Positions 1 to 7,354 of a stretch of DNA of 32,123 nucleotides are shown piece after piece. The notes below the pieces were generated by a model. It was not told where the DNA came from. It did not search any database and was given only the letters and a program-made list of their open reading frames with translations. The translations under genes were made by a program, and so were the position numbers. Origin of the DNA: an uncultured Clostridia bacterium. GTDB taxonomy: Bacteria > Bacillota > Clostridia > Peptostreptococcales > Anaerovoracaceae. Position 1 is the first letter of the stretch. Every line of letters starts with the position of its first letter. The stretch lies in the NCBI GenBank assembly GCA_934271235.1, contig CAKQQT010000025.1, positions 1-32,123 on the forward strand, in the 5' to 3' direction.

Positions 1-162
1 GTCATAGCCCGGAGAGAAGGCAGAGGCAATGCGCTGGTGCAGAAGATCGTAAGAATCTGCGTCTGGATCGATCAGTCAGAAGACCTACAAACCAGGCAAA
101 GAAAACGGATACCTTTTTTAGGCTCCGTGCATTTTTGCATGGCCAAATTTTGTGTCACAAAA

Positions 163-197
163 GCGATGGTTAGAAACGCCATCGCCTTTTCGTTTTT
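163..197 (+). terminator. Intrinsic terminator of an unseen upstream gene
   Basis: A 7-bp perfect stem, GCGATGG (163-169) with CCATCGC (179-185), has a 9-nt loop and is followed by CTTTTCGTTTTTT. This is the classic stem plus U-tract arrangement reading rightwards. Confidence 0.75.
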
Positions 198-220
198 TGA
201 AAACAAACACACGAAACTTT

Positions 221-276
221 TCATCCTTTACCGGGCGGTGCCGGATGGCAGGCATCGCCCATCCGAATAAGGATGA
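221..276 (+). other. Structured leader with mutually exclusive hairpins
   Basis: Outer arms TCATCCTT (221-228) and AAGGATGA (269-276) are perfectly complementary. Inside, GGGCGGTGCC (233-242) pairs with GGCATCGCCC (251-260) with one G-U. An alternative 7-bp stem, CGGATGG (242-248) with CCATCCG (259-265), would exclude the inner stem. There is no U-tract after it, and the AGGAGG at 292-297 lies just downstream. It may be a leader RNA element; function unknown. Confidence 0.45.
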
Positions 277-306
277 AGCGAAATAAATCGTAGGAGGAAC
301 CCGCAC

Positions 307-669
307 ATGAATCAACGCGAACTCAAAAAGAGCATCTTGGAAGATCCGAATCTGACGAATGAACAGAAGAGCAGCAAGCTCAATGAACTGTGCGAGCCGT
401 ATGTCAAGATGAGCGACGAAGAACTTTTGCAGCTGGTGCGGGACTTCACCGAAACAAACGGCAGAGAACCGACGCAGCAGGACCTACTTTACAGCCGCGA
501 ACTCAAAGCACGGTTTGGCCCGTGGCCGCGGATGCTCGAGCGCGCAGGCACCCGGCCGGTGGGGAAACATTATCAGGAGAAAAAGGAAAGGCGCAAGGAG
601 AAACGCGCGCGGCACAAGGAGTACCGCAGACAGATGCGGGCGCAGCAGGAGAACGCTGCTGCCGAGTAA
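307..669 (+). CDS. Small basic protein with one homing-endonuclease-associated-type repeat
   Basis: 120 residues, starting at ATG 307 with AGGAGG at 292-297 (9-nt spacing). Residues about 37-84 read as one copy of the HNH/homing-endonuclease-associated repeat: a helix with LVRDFTETNGREPTQQDL, then a FGPWPRMLERAGTRP segment. In that family the pattern Gr-P-t...FGsW...l..AG marks a small DNA-binding helical unit. The C-terminus (about 88-115) is very rich in Lys and Arg and could bind nucleic acid. No HNH or other nuclease motif is present, so it is probably a free-standing DNA- or RNA-binding protein; its role is unknown. The gene stands alone: the next gene has its own promoter candidate. The call rests on motif resemblance by eye. 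Confidence 0.6.
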   Translation: MNQRELKKSILEDPNLTNEQKSSKLNELCEPYVKMSDEELLQLVRDFTETNGREPTQQDLLYSRELKARFGPWPRMLERAGTRPVGKHYQEKKERRKEKRARHKEYRRQMRAQQENAAAE

Positions 670-713
670 GTACTGGTTAAACCAGCCTGCCGACAGACAT
701 GAAAGGAGGACAT

Positions 714-741
714 TTGACAGATTGGCAGGATCAAATATATC
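714..741 (+). promoter_or_regulatory. Candidate sigma-A promoter for the large secreted protein
   Basis: A perfect -35 TTGACA (714-719) is followed after 16 nt by TATATC (736-741), a four-of-six -10. A start near 748 would give a leader of roughly 70 nt before the ATG at 816. The weak -10 makes this tentative. Confidence 0.4.
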
Positions 742-815
742 ACAGGTGCGGCAGGCGCAAAGCGCGATCAGCCGCACGAAACAAAACAAAAAATGAAAGG
801 AGAAGAAACAACAGA

Positions 816-3800
816 ATGACAACGAAAAACAAAACACTGAGTCGCATTCTGACCCTGATGCTGGCCTTTGTCATGGTATTTACCGGCATGGGCATCGGCA
901 GCTGGGGTGTGGATCAGGCTTGGGCGGATGACGGAACAATCGATATTACGTCAACGACGCAATTAACGAAAATTGATGATGCAAAAATAACGGTAGATGG
1001 CACAGAATATGATGTATATAAACTTGATGCCGATATTTCAACTTGCAATCTCGTTAAATTTTCTGCTGTTGGGCAGATGGCAATTAACAATGTCTTGCCA
1101 ATAGTAGGGCAGAAACCGCCCACAAATCTTGTAAACGTTCACCCTAAAACTTACACGGATAACTACAATTTGGGGAAGCAGCACTTCGAAAGTATAAGTG
1201 CAAATTTAAGTGATACCATTAAAAATAAGCTAAATTCAGATGCTGAGAAAACAAGTTTTTATATTTACTGCGCATCAGGGTGGGGAAGTAAACTCAAAAC
1301 AAAGACTATCTTTGGTATTTTGATTATCGAATGGACAGGCGCAGATGCAAGTGTTGATAAAACGAAACTTGCAGAGGTAATTGCCTCTGCACCAACAGAC
1401 GAAGATACCAGTTATTATCACGAGGGTGATAGATATAATCTGCAAAAAAAGGTTTCCAGTCAAAACGGATTTTGGAGTGATATGCAGACGGCGCTGCAAA
1501 CTGCTGTAAAAATAAACGAAGATGCGAATGCGCTGCAAAACCAAGTGAACAAAGCAAAGTCGGACTTGGAAACTGCCATCGCCAACCTCATTCCAACCTC
1601 GCAGATCAATCCGACTGCGCTGTATGAGGCGATCCATGCACCGCTTCGTGTAAGTTCTGCAGGCGACTATGTGTATACGAATAAAACACTTGAGGACTGT
1701 ACGGCAGTGACCGCAGCGGTATATCAAGAAGCTTTAGACGAGGCACAGGACTATCTGGATAGCTTGTTTGACGAGACCGGCAAACCAACAGCGGTGAATG
1801 ATTCAAAGAATACGGAGTCTCTCAAGATCAGCAGTGACAGAGTACAGGCATTAGCGGACGCAATGGCAGGTTTGGCACTGCAAAGTGAATATGACAGCTA
1901 TCGTACCCATTACTATAACCATCGTGAGGACGCTCTGGCACTGTTAGAGCAGTATGCACCGAAAAAACTGCAGGAAGAAGACTACACGCCGGAATCGTGG
2001 ACTACCTATTTATCCGCCTATGAAACCTTAAAGGCTGATATGAACTTCCACGATGAGGGCGGCACGCGTGCAGATGTCGAATTCCTTTACAATTTTAGAT
2101 ATACCAAGGAATCCGGACAAATTGGTCATTATGCCATATTCCAAGCAGCTTATCGCGGCTTAGTCAGCGCGAAAGCGGTCACCGTTGATTTTACCTATAC
2201 GGATAACGCGGCAGCCAAAACCGGTCCGGCAAGAGCCTATCACAATACGAAGCTGACACTGGAAAGCGGTAAGACGACCGTTGCCAGCGTGCTGGAGGAA
2301 GTGGTGCAGGCACAGCTTGGTTCTAGCACCCAGTATCTGGTCAATCTCAACGGCAGCTATTACGGATCGGATGCTGCAAATATCCAGCTCCATGACGGCG
2401 ATGTCGTTAAGGTGGCACGGGTAACGAAACCGAAGTATCAGCGAGAATCCGCTGCAGATAATTCTACGACGGTATTCACTTTCGATGCCGATGACGAGAA
2501 GCTTTACCGCGACAGCATTGCCGATATCCATATGAGCGCGCCGCAGACCGCAGCAGTCGGGGAAACAGTCACATTTGAGGCGAGCGTGACAGCAACTGCC
2601 GGCAGCAAGAAAGGACAGGCACTGCCGGCAGAGAATATCCTGCTGTATATCAGCGCGGAGAACAATACGGACATCTGTACAAGAACCTATGCGGCTACAG
2701 ATCAAAACGGCAAGGCGACCTATGTGTTCCGGGAGCCGGGCGAATATCGCGTATCCATGTACAACATCACCGATGATGTGCTGACGTTTACGGATGTATA
2801 CGGCGATACGACCTATGGCAGCTACTATTCGCTCTATGCGGGCGATACGATGCTGATCACAGTTGGTGAGGCGACCGAGGACAGCAAGACCCTGCTGACC
2901 AAACATCGGACCGCTAACCTTGCGGAAGCAAAGGCATACTTTGATGGTTTCCACGATTATGATTTCACAGCAGCGGACTATCAGAAGATACAGACGCAAT
3001 ATCGGCTTCTGGTCGATAACCAAAACAAGGCAGAGGACTTTAAGACGCTGATGCAAAGCTTCGACATCGACTTTGCAAACCTCAAAAAACTGACGGTTGA
3101 TAAAATCGACCATGCAGCAGTCATCGCAGCTCTGCGCAGTGACCTGGAATGTATTCCGGAAGATCTTGCGGAGCTGAACTATACGCACGAAACGATCGTG
3201 CAGCGCATCGCCAGTGCTTATGCAGCCCTGAGTGAATATCAGCAGACGCTGCTTTCTCCGGCCGAGGTGCAAAAGATCACGGCACTGGCAGACTATGTTT
3301 CCGCACATCCGGAATATACCAAGACGCGTGACATCAAGGTCACCATGGAGCAGGACATCACAGTTTCTACAAGTGCGGGCTGGACGGCAAGCGCACCGAA
3401 TCAGGCGAGCGTCTATGAAGTGCGGGCAGACGGCACGAGATTTGTAAAGAAAAACGTTTGGGGAACTAAGGGTGCTGCACCGACGGTCAGCTATGACAAA
3501 GCGCACCTGGGCTATCAGATCGAAGTACGCCGCCTCTGCGATATTACAGATGATCACTACTGGATGGTTTGGTCCGTTGATAACGGTACGACCTGGCAGC
3601 TGCCGCAGCAGATGGAAGCAAAGAGCACGACAACAGACCATCTGAATGACCGTATGTTTACAGTATGCTATACGATCCCGCAGGATGCCGCAGATACGGT
3701 TCATCTTCAATTGAAGATGCTGTCCAAAGAAGCTTATGAAAACATGCTGAACGCAGAAACCGATGAAGAACTGCAGGCAGCCAAAACCGCAGCCGTGCAG

Positions 3801-5897
3801 TCCCTCAAAGCGGCTTACGATGGATATCAGAATACCGACTTGCTTTCGATCTATGAGGAATGGGAAGCCAAGATCTTGGCAGCCAAAACCAGTGCAGAGG
3901 TCGCAAAGGCGCGTACCGCCGGTTTGGCCGCGTTGGCAGCGGCAGCAGCCGCGGGCAGCCGCGATCCGAACGCACCGACGGATTATCCGTCCGGCAATCC
4001 GGTCGGTAAAGTATCCATCCACATTGAAAACACAACCTATGCAGGCGGCGACTTCTATGGCGATATCGTCAACGGTACTTTCGTACTCTGCGAAAACGAC
4101 ACGATGATGAGCTGCATCCTCAAAGCCCTCAAGCAGTCAGGCTATAGCTGGAACGGCACGGCAGGCAGCAGTAAGGATCAGCTGACGGACTACAGCATCA
4201 CCTACATCGGCTCGATCGAAAAAGCCGACCAGACGACCGGCAAGACACTTTCACTCGGCGAATTCGACGGCAACAGTAAGTCCGGCTGGATGGGGACCTT
4301 AAACGATTGGTTTGTCAATCAGAGTTTCGCCTTTCTCACTGTGAAGAACGGACAGCTGGCAGACGGCGATGAAATTCATGTCATGTTCACGATGAACCTC
4401 GGGGAGGATATCGGCGGCACCTGGAACAATACGAACACCAAGCTGGCAGGACTTACGATCAGCGGCGGCACGCTTTCTCCGGCGTTCAGTGGCAGTCAGA
4501 CCGACTATACGCTCATCATCAGCGGAGATACGGCAAACGTGAGAGTAACACCGAGCGCAGCCAACAAGAACTATCAGGCAAGAATTTTCCTGAACAGCTA
4601 CAATAAAGACGGTGCAAGATACAAGAGAAACGAAACGATCTCCGTCAAGTCCGGCGACATTCTCTATGTCGGCGTGGGCGAAAGCGGCTGGCCGACCATG
4701 AACAGCGGCGGTGTCGGAACCAAGTATACCATCAAAGTGGTCAGCGGTTCCGATGCAAGCGCAGTGAAGAACATGCTTACCGCGCTCAAAGACATCACCT
4801 ACAATAACTACCGCGCGGAAAAAGGTAATGTCGAAGCTGCCAGAACAGCCTACAATGCTCTGACCGCAGAAGCGAAAAAGAATGTCAGCGCGGAAGAACT
4901 GAAAAAATTGACTGATGCCGAGGCGCAGATCAAGTTCTACAGCGAGATCGACGACGCCAAAGCGAAACTGAACGCGCTGACTTCGTTCTCGAGCAGCAGT
5001 CAGGCAAGAGAAGCCCTTGCTGCTTACGAAAAGCTCAGCAAGGAGCAGAGAGAATACATCACCAAGGCAGATGCGGAACGTTTCAACGAACTGGCGAAGA
5101 AGTACAATCTGAATCCGATCAGCGGCGTGGAAGAAATGCCGGAATCCGAAGTTGCCACCACCGGTAAAGTCGGTTCGGCCAGCACGTCTTCTCCGACCGA
5201 AGTCAAGATGACCGGTACGACCGCCGTTGCAACGGTTAAGGCAGAGAATCAGAAAGAGATCCTCAAGCAGGCAAAAGAGAACCAGTCTTCCGAAGTGGTC
5301 CTGGTGGTCGCGGATACCGACGCCAAGGGCGCGGACAAAGTGGAACTGAATCTGGATAAGGCGTTCTTACAGTCCCTGCTCGAGGATACCAAGGCAAAAC
5401 TGACTGTCAAGACGCCGTTCGGACAGAAGACCTACGATCGGGAAGCGATGCAGGCGCTGGCAGACGGCGCGGCAGGCAGCACGATCAAGACCGAGATCAA
5501 CGCGGACAATGTGGATAAGATCGACGATGAAGCAGCCAAACTGGAAAAAGCCAAAGAACTGACGGCATCCCTTGCCCTGACCGCGCGCTCCGCGAAGACC
5601 GCAAAGAAGAATGTCAAGGTAACCTTGAAGCTCGATAAAGCCTCCGCGGCAGCTATCGCAGAACTTCAAGATATGGGCTACAACGTGAAGTATAAGTTCT
5701 ACCGCTCGACAAAAAAAGCATCCAAGTACGCGGCGAAGATCACCAAGACTTCCAAGACCTTTACCAATACCAAGGGTGTTAAGGGCAAGAAGTATTACTA
5801 CAAAGCCCGCGTCATGGTCTATGACGAAAGCGGCAAGCTGGTAACATACAGCAAACTGACGCAGTGCAAGTATGCAACTAGAGTCTGGACGAAATAG
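816..5897 (+). CDS. Very large secreted multidomain surface protein (DUF4430-like, cadherin-like, FN3-like)
   Basis: 1,693 residues from ATG 816, chosen because the signal peptide begins there and AAAGGAG lies at 796-802; the upstream in-frame ATG at 699 adds a basic, non-secretory leader. A signal peptide covers residues 1-37 (cleavage expected after AWA). Visible parts: a Lys/Asn-rich N-terminal region; a ubiquitin-like DUF4430-type fold near 452-538; an Ig-like segment near 577-655; a second DUF4430-like domain near 1066-1199 (GWMGTLNDWFVNQSFAF, then DGDEIHVMF); a cadherin-like beta-sandwich near 1210-1309 (LAGLTISGGTLSPAF); charged helical repeats near 1313-1430; and a C-terminal fibronectin-like module near 1599-1693 (GYNVKYKFYRSTKKASKY, KGKKYYYKARVMVYD). 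No LPXTG sortase signal or transmembrane anchor is seen at the C-terminus. The role is presumably adhesion or carbohydrate/cobalamin-type ligand binding at the surface; the exact ligand is unknown. The first ~200 residues are noticeably more AT-rich than the rest. Confidence 0.8.
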   Translation: MTTKNKTLSRILTLMLAFVMVFTGMGIGSWGVDQAWADDGTIDITSTTQLTKIDDAKITVDGTEYDVYKLDADISTCNLVKFSAVGQMAINNVLPIVGQKPPTNLVNVHPKTYTDNYNLGKQHFESISANLSDTIKNKLNSDAEKTSFYIYCASGWGSKLKTKTIFGILIIEWTGADASVDKTKLAEVIASAPTDEDTSYYHEGDRYNLQKKVSSQNGFWSDMQTALQTAVKINEDANALQNQVNKAKSDLETAIANLIPTSQINPTALYEAIHAPLRVSSAGDYVYTNKTLEDCTAVTAAVYQEALDEAQDYLDSLFDETGKPTAVNDSKNTESLKISSDRVQALADAMAGLALQSEYDSYRTHYYNHREDALALLEQYAPKKLQEEDYTPESWTTYLSAYETLKADMNFHDEGGTRADVEFLYNFRYTKESGQIGHYAIFQAAYRGLVSAKAVTVDFTYTDNAAAKTGPARAYHNTKLTLESGKTTVASVLEEVVQAQLGSSTQYLVNLNGSYYGSDAANIQLHDGDVVKVARVTKPKYQRESAADNSTTVFTFDADDEKLYRDSIADIHMSAPQTAAVGETVTFEASVTATAGSKKGQALPAENILLYISAENNTDICTRTYAATDQNGKATYVFREPGEYRVSMYNITDDVLTFTDVYGDTTYGSYYSLYAGDTMLITVGEATEDSKTLLTKHRTANLAEAKAYFDGFHDYDFTAADYQKIQTQYRLLVDNQNKAEDFKTLMQSFDIDFANLKKLTVDKIDHAAVIAALRSDLECIPEDLAELNYTHETIVQRIASAYAALSEYQQTLLSPAEVQKITALADYVSAHPEYTKTRDIKVTMEQDITVSTSAGWTASAPNQASVYEVRADGTRFVKKNVWGTKGAAPTVSYDKAHLGYQIEVRRLCDITDDHYWMVWSVDNGTTWQLPQQMEAKSTTTDHLNDRMFTVCYTIPQDAADTVHLQLKMLSKEAYENMLNAETDEELQAAKTAAVQSLKAAYDGYQNTDLLSIYEEWEAKILAAKTSAEVAKARTAGLAALAAAAAAGSRDPNAPTDYPSGNPVGKVSIHIENTTYAGGDFYGDIVNGTFVLCENDTMMSCILKALKQSGYSWNGTAGSSKDQLTDYSITYIGSIEKADQTTGKTLSLGEFDGNSKSGWMGTLNDWFVNQSFAFLTVKNGQLADGDEIHVMFTMNLGEDIGGTWNNTNTKLAGLTISGGTLSPAFSGSQTDYTLIISGDTANVRVTPSAANKNYQARIFLNSYNKDGARYKRNETISVKSGDILYVGVGESGWPTMNSGGVGTKYTIKVVSGSDASAVKNMLTALKDITYNNYRAEKGNVEAARTAYNALTAEAKKNVSAEELKKLTDAEAQIKFYSEIDDAKAKLNALTSFSSSSQAREALAAYEKLSKEQREYITKADAERFNELAKKYNLNPISGVEEMPESEVATTGKVGSASTSSPTEVKMTGTTAVATVKAENQKEILKQAKENQSSEVVLVVADTDAKGADKVELNLDKAFLQSLLEDTKAKLTVKTPFGQKTYDREAMQALADGAAGSTIKTEINADNVDKIDDEAAKLEKAKELTASLALTARSAKTAKKNVKVTLKLDKASAAAIAELQDMGYNVKYKFYRSTKKASKYAAKITKTSKTFTNTKGVKGKKYYYKARVMVYDESGKLVTYSKLTQCKYATRVWTK

Positions 5898-5948
5898 ACT
5901 GCTTGTAAAAGCGCAGACTTGAAGAGCCTGTAACTTATGTTACGATAC

Positions 5949-5978
5949 GGACCCCGTCGGCAGATACCGACGGGGTCC
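5949..5978 (+). terminator. Strong hairpin after the large surface protein gene
   Basis: A perfect 12-bp GC-rich stem, GGACCCCGTCGG (5949-5960) with CCGACGGGGTCC (5967-5978), has a 6-nt loop and lies 51 nt after the stop. The following U-tract is poor (TGCGATTTCGG), so termination by this hairpin is likely but not textbook. Confidence 0.6.
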
Positions 5979-6466
5979 TGCGATTTCGGTGAGCGTTTAC
6001 TTACCCGAGAGATTTCATGCAAAAAATTTTTCGGATGCATAATGTACTGCTTTTTTGCGTGTTTTCAAAATTTTGTACGCGGCGAGTGTCATGCGGATGA
6101 AAGAATTTTACAGATAGAGAAAGAATCTCCTGTCATGCCGGAACTTCGGCTGTCGGGCCTTGTCGAAAATACTCGATGCATGTCGCTGCGAATGTGTTTC
6201 AGAGATTTTGCAACCCGGTCTGACTTGTAAAAAATGCAAAAAAAGCGTGAAAATGTGCCAGAATAAGCAGGAATCTCGTGAAATCCCGTGCAGATTTTTC
6301 AAAAAGGGCGTAAAAGCAGTACATTATACATACTTAGAAAATTCTGGAAGCACGCAGCACTTCCAAAGACACCTTGTGGGGTGAAGCGTGGACCACCAGC
6401 GTGGACCACATGGATCGGCGCAGAACAAAGGCTCGAAAATTGGAAGCATCTGCGGCTCGAATGCTT
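5979..6466. other. Non-coding stretch with inverted and tandem repeats
   Basis: No ORF with a ribosome site or recognisable protein on either strand. It contains a 16-bp perfect inverted repeat separated by about 257 nt (6039-6054 and 6312-6327) and a tandem pair of GCGTGGACCAC (6386-6396 and 6399-6409). The strip nearest the regulator gene holds its candidate terminator. Confidence 0.55.
6039..6327. repeat. Inverted-repeat-bounded segment
   Basis: ATAATGTACTGCTTTT at 6039-6054 is the exact reverse complement of 6312-6327. Outside it four of the next five positions outward (6037-6033 with 6329-6333) also match. The ~289-bp span has no coding content. This could be a miniature inverted-repeat element or a long-range RNA stem. 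No target-site duplication is obvious. Confidence 0.5.
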
Positions 6467-6467
6467 C
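6443..6467 (-). terminator. Weak terminator-like hairpin after the TetR gene
   Basis: On the minus strand a 7-bp stem (GAAGCAT/ATGCTTC) with an 11-nt loop begins at the stop codon and is followed by CAATTTTC. The U-tract is short, so the call is tentative. Confidence 0.4.
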
Positions 6468-7051
6468 TAAGCGCAGAAACTTTTGAGGAACAGCGGCAGC
6501 ACGCTTTGGGAGTACTGGCACAAGGAGTAGCTGCCGCCGGAAATGCACCAGTCGTACATCAGGCCGCGTTCGAACATGGCGTAGGCTTTGGTGATGTCGT
6601 TGACGGAGAATTCTTCCTTAAAAACGCCGCGCTGTTTGCCCTCTGCGGCGACTTGCCGCAGAAGCTTATAGTAAGTGCGGTTCTGGTTCATCATGTGCCG
6701 CTCGCCGTTTGTGATCAGCTGTGTTGCGAACAGCTGGCTCAAAAGATCGACGGAGACCGTGTTATCGATCATCAGGAAAAGCTCCTGATTCATAAAGATC
6801 AGTTTTTCGATCGGGGAAAGCGTCGGGTCCATCGTTTCGATCAGGTCATCATATTTTTCGTCGAAGAGATAGGACAGGGAACTGAGCAGCGCGTCTTTAC
6901 CATCAAAATAATGGTAAAATGAGCCGCGTGAGGTGCCGGAAGCCTCGACGATTTCCTCCACGGTAGTATTGTCATAGCCCTGTTCATAAAATAGCTGCCA
7001 AGCGGCGGAAACAATCTTGCCCTTGGTGTTTTTGGAATTTTTCTTTTTCAT
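6467..7051 (-). CDS. TetR/AcrR-family transcriptional regulator
   Basis: 194 residues, a usual length for the family. The N-terminal helix-turn-helix (about 11-56) shows the family signature: TTVEEIVEASGTSRGSFYHYF with a following KDALL. The rest is an all-helical ligand and dimer domain with no recognisable ligand signature. It is divergent from the cyclodeaminase-like/putP pair. A near-consensus promoter (7149-7177) drives it, and the shared intergenic region carries palindromes suited to a dimeric TetR repressor. The inferred role is autoregulator and repressor of the neighbouring proline-related operon, perhaps sensing an amino acid or imine. The effector is unknown. Confidence 0.88.
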   Translation of the reverse strand: MKKKNSKNTKGKIVSAAWQLFYEQGYDNTTVEEIVEASGTSRGSFYHYFDGKDALLSSLSYLFDEKYDDLIETMDPTLSPIEKLIFMNQELFLMIDNTVSVDLLSQLFATQLITNGERHMMNQNRTYYKLLRQVAAEGKQRGVFKEEFSVNDITKAYAMFERGLMYDWCISGGSYSLCQYSQSVLPLFLKSFCA

Positions 7052-7136
7052 TTCATGCTCCTGTTTTGCTTGGGACCTGCAATTTGCATTCTAAAAATCT
7101 GAAAAAAATTTTAAATTTGTTTTTCGTTTATTTTAT

Positions 7137-7149
7137 TGTATAGAATACA
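7137..7149. promoter_or_regulatory. Small palindrome at the tetR transcription start
   Basis: TGTAT-AGA-ATACA is a 13-bp inverted repeat immediately downstream of the minus-strand -10 box. It shares the AGAAT core with the large palindrome at 7209-7244, which would fit autoregulation by the TetR protein. Confidence 0.4.
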
Positions 7150-7177
7150 GTATATCCGATATTAGTTGAAATTTCAA
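7149..7177 (-). promoter_or_regulatory. Sigma-A promoter of the tetR gene
   Basis: Reading the minus strand, TTGAAA (7177-7172) and TATACT (7154-7149) are 17 nt apart: five of six matches in each box and ideal spacing. The -35 box sits inside a 12-bp perfect palindrome, TTGAAATTTCAA (7166-7177). The resulting leader is about 90 nt. Confidence 0.7.
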
Positions 7178-7208
7178 TAAATTTTTTGAAATATGTGATA
7201 TAAAATCT

Positions 7209-7244
7209 AGAATGATGTACAGAATCAATTCTGTGTTTCATTCT
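7209..7244. promoter_or_regulatory. 36-bp double palindrome, probable TetR operator
   Basis: Two nested perfect dyads share one centre: the inner arms ACAGAAT (7219-7225) and ATTCTGT (7228-7234), and the outer arms AGAATGA (7209-7215) and TCATTCT (7238-7244). It covers the -35 position of the rightward promoter, so a bound dimer (or two) would block RNA polymerase. Assignment to the adjacent TetR protein is inference from location and symmetry. Confidence 0.65.
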
Positions 7245-7264
7245 TGTTTTTTTTGTGGTATGAT
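7236..7264 (+). promoter_or_regulatory. Extended -10 promoter of the cyclodeaminase-like/putP operon
   Basis: TATGAT (7259-7264) is preceded by TGG (7256-7258), an extended -10. The -35 region at 17-nt spacing is poor (TTTCAT, 7236-7241) and lies under the palindrome, consistent with a regulated promoter. The leader to the ATG at 7355 is about 85 nt and has a small CTGCC/GGCAG hairpin. Confidence 0.6.
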
Positions 7265-7354
7265 AGCACAGTCGATGAAAAAAGCTGCCGCAAAAGGCAG
7301 ATCATGATAGAAAAAACGACAGCGATCTGAGTAGAGCAAGAAGGAGTGATCAAT

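Larger units (their letters stand above)
1..306. other. Intergenic stretch upstream of the first gene
   Basis: No convincing coding region. Frame 1 is open from the left edge to 270 but shows no recognisable protein, runs through a terminator hairpin and has no ribosome site at its GTG. The stretch holds an intrinsic terminator (about 163-197), a structured leader (221-276) and the ribosome site for the gene at 307. The upstream gene is outside the window or ends in the first bases. Confidence 0.6.

Noticed and set aside
37..270. 77-residue frame open from the left edge
   Set aside because: It crosses a clear intrinsic terminator, has no ribosome site and no recognisable protein character.
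2160..4022. 620-residue minus-strand frame inside the large surface protein gene
   Set aside because: It is the shadow of a long GC-balanced gene; low-complexity Cys/Arg/Ile content and no ribosome site. The plus-strand frame has a signal peptide and recognisable domains.
6374..6922. 182-residue plus-strand frame opposite tetR
   Set aside because: Antisense to a clear TetR gene, no ribosome site and no family resemblance.
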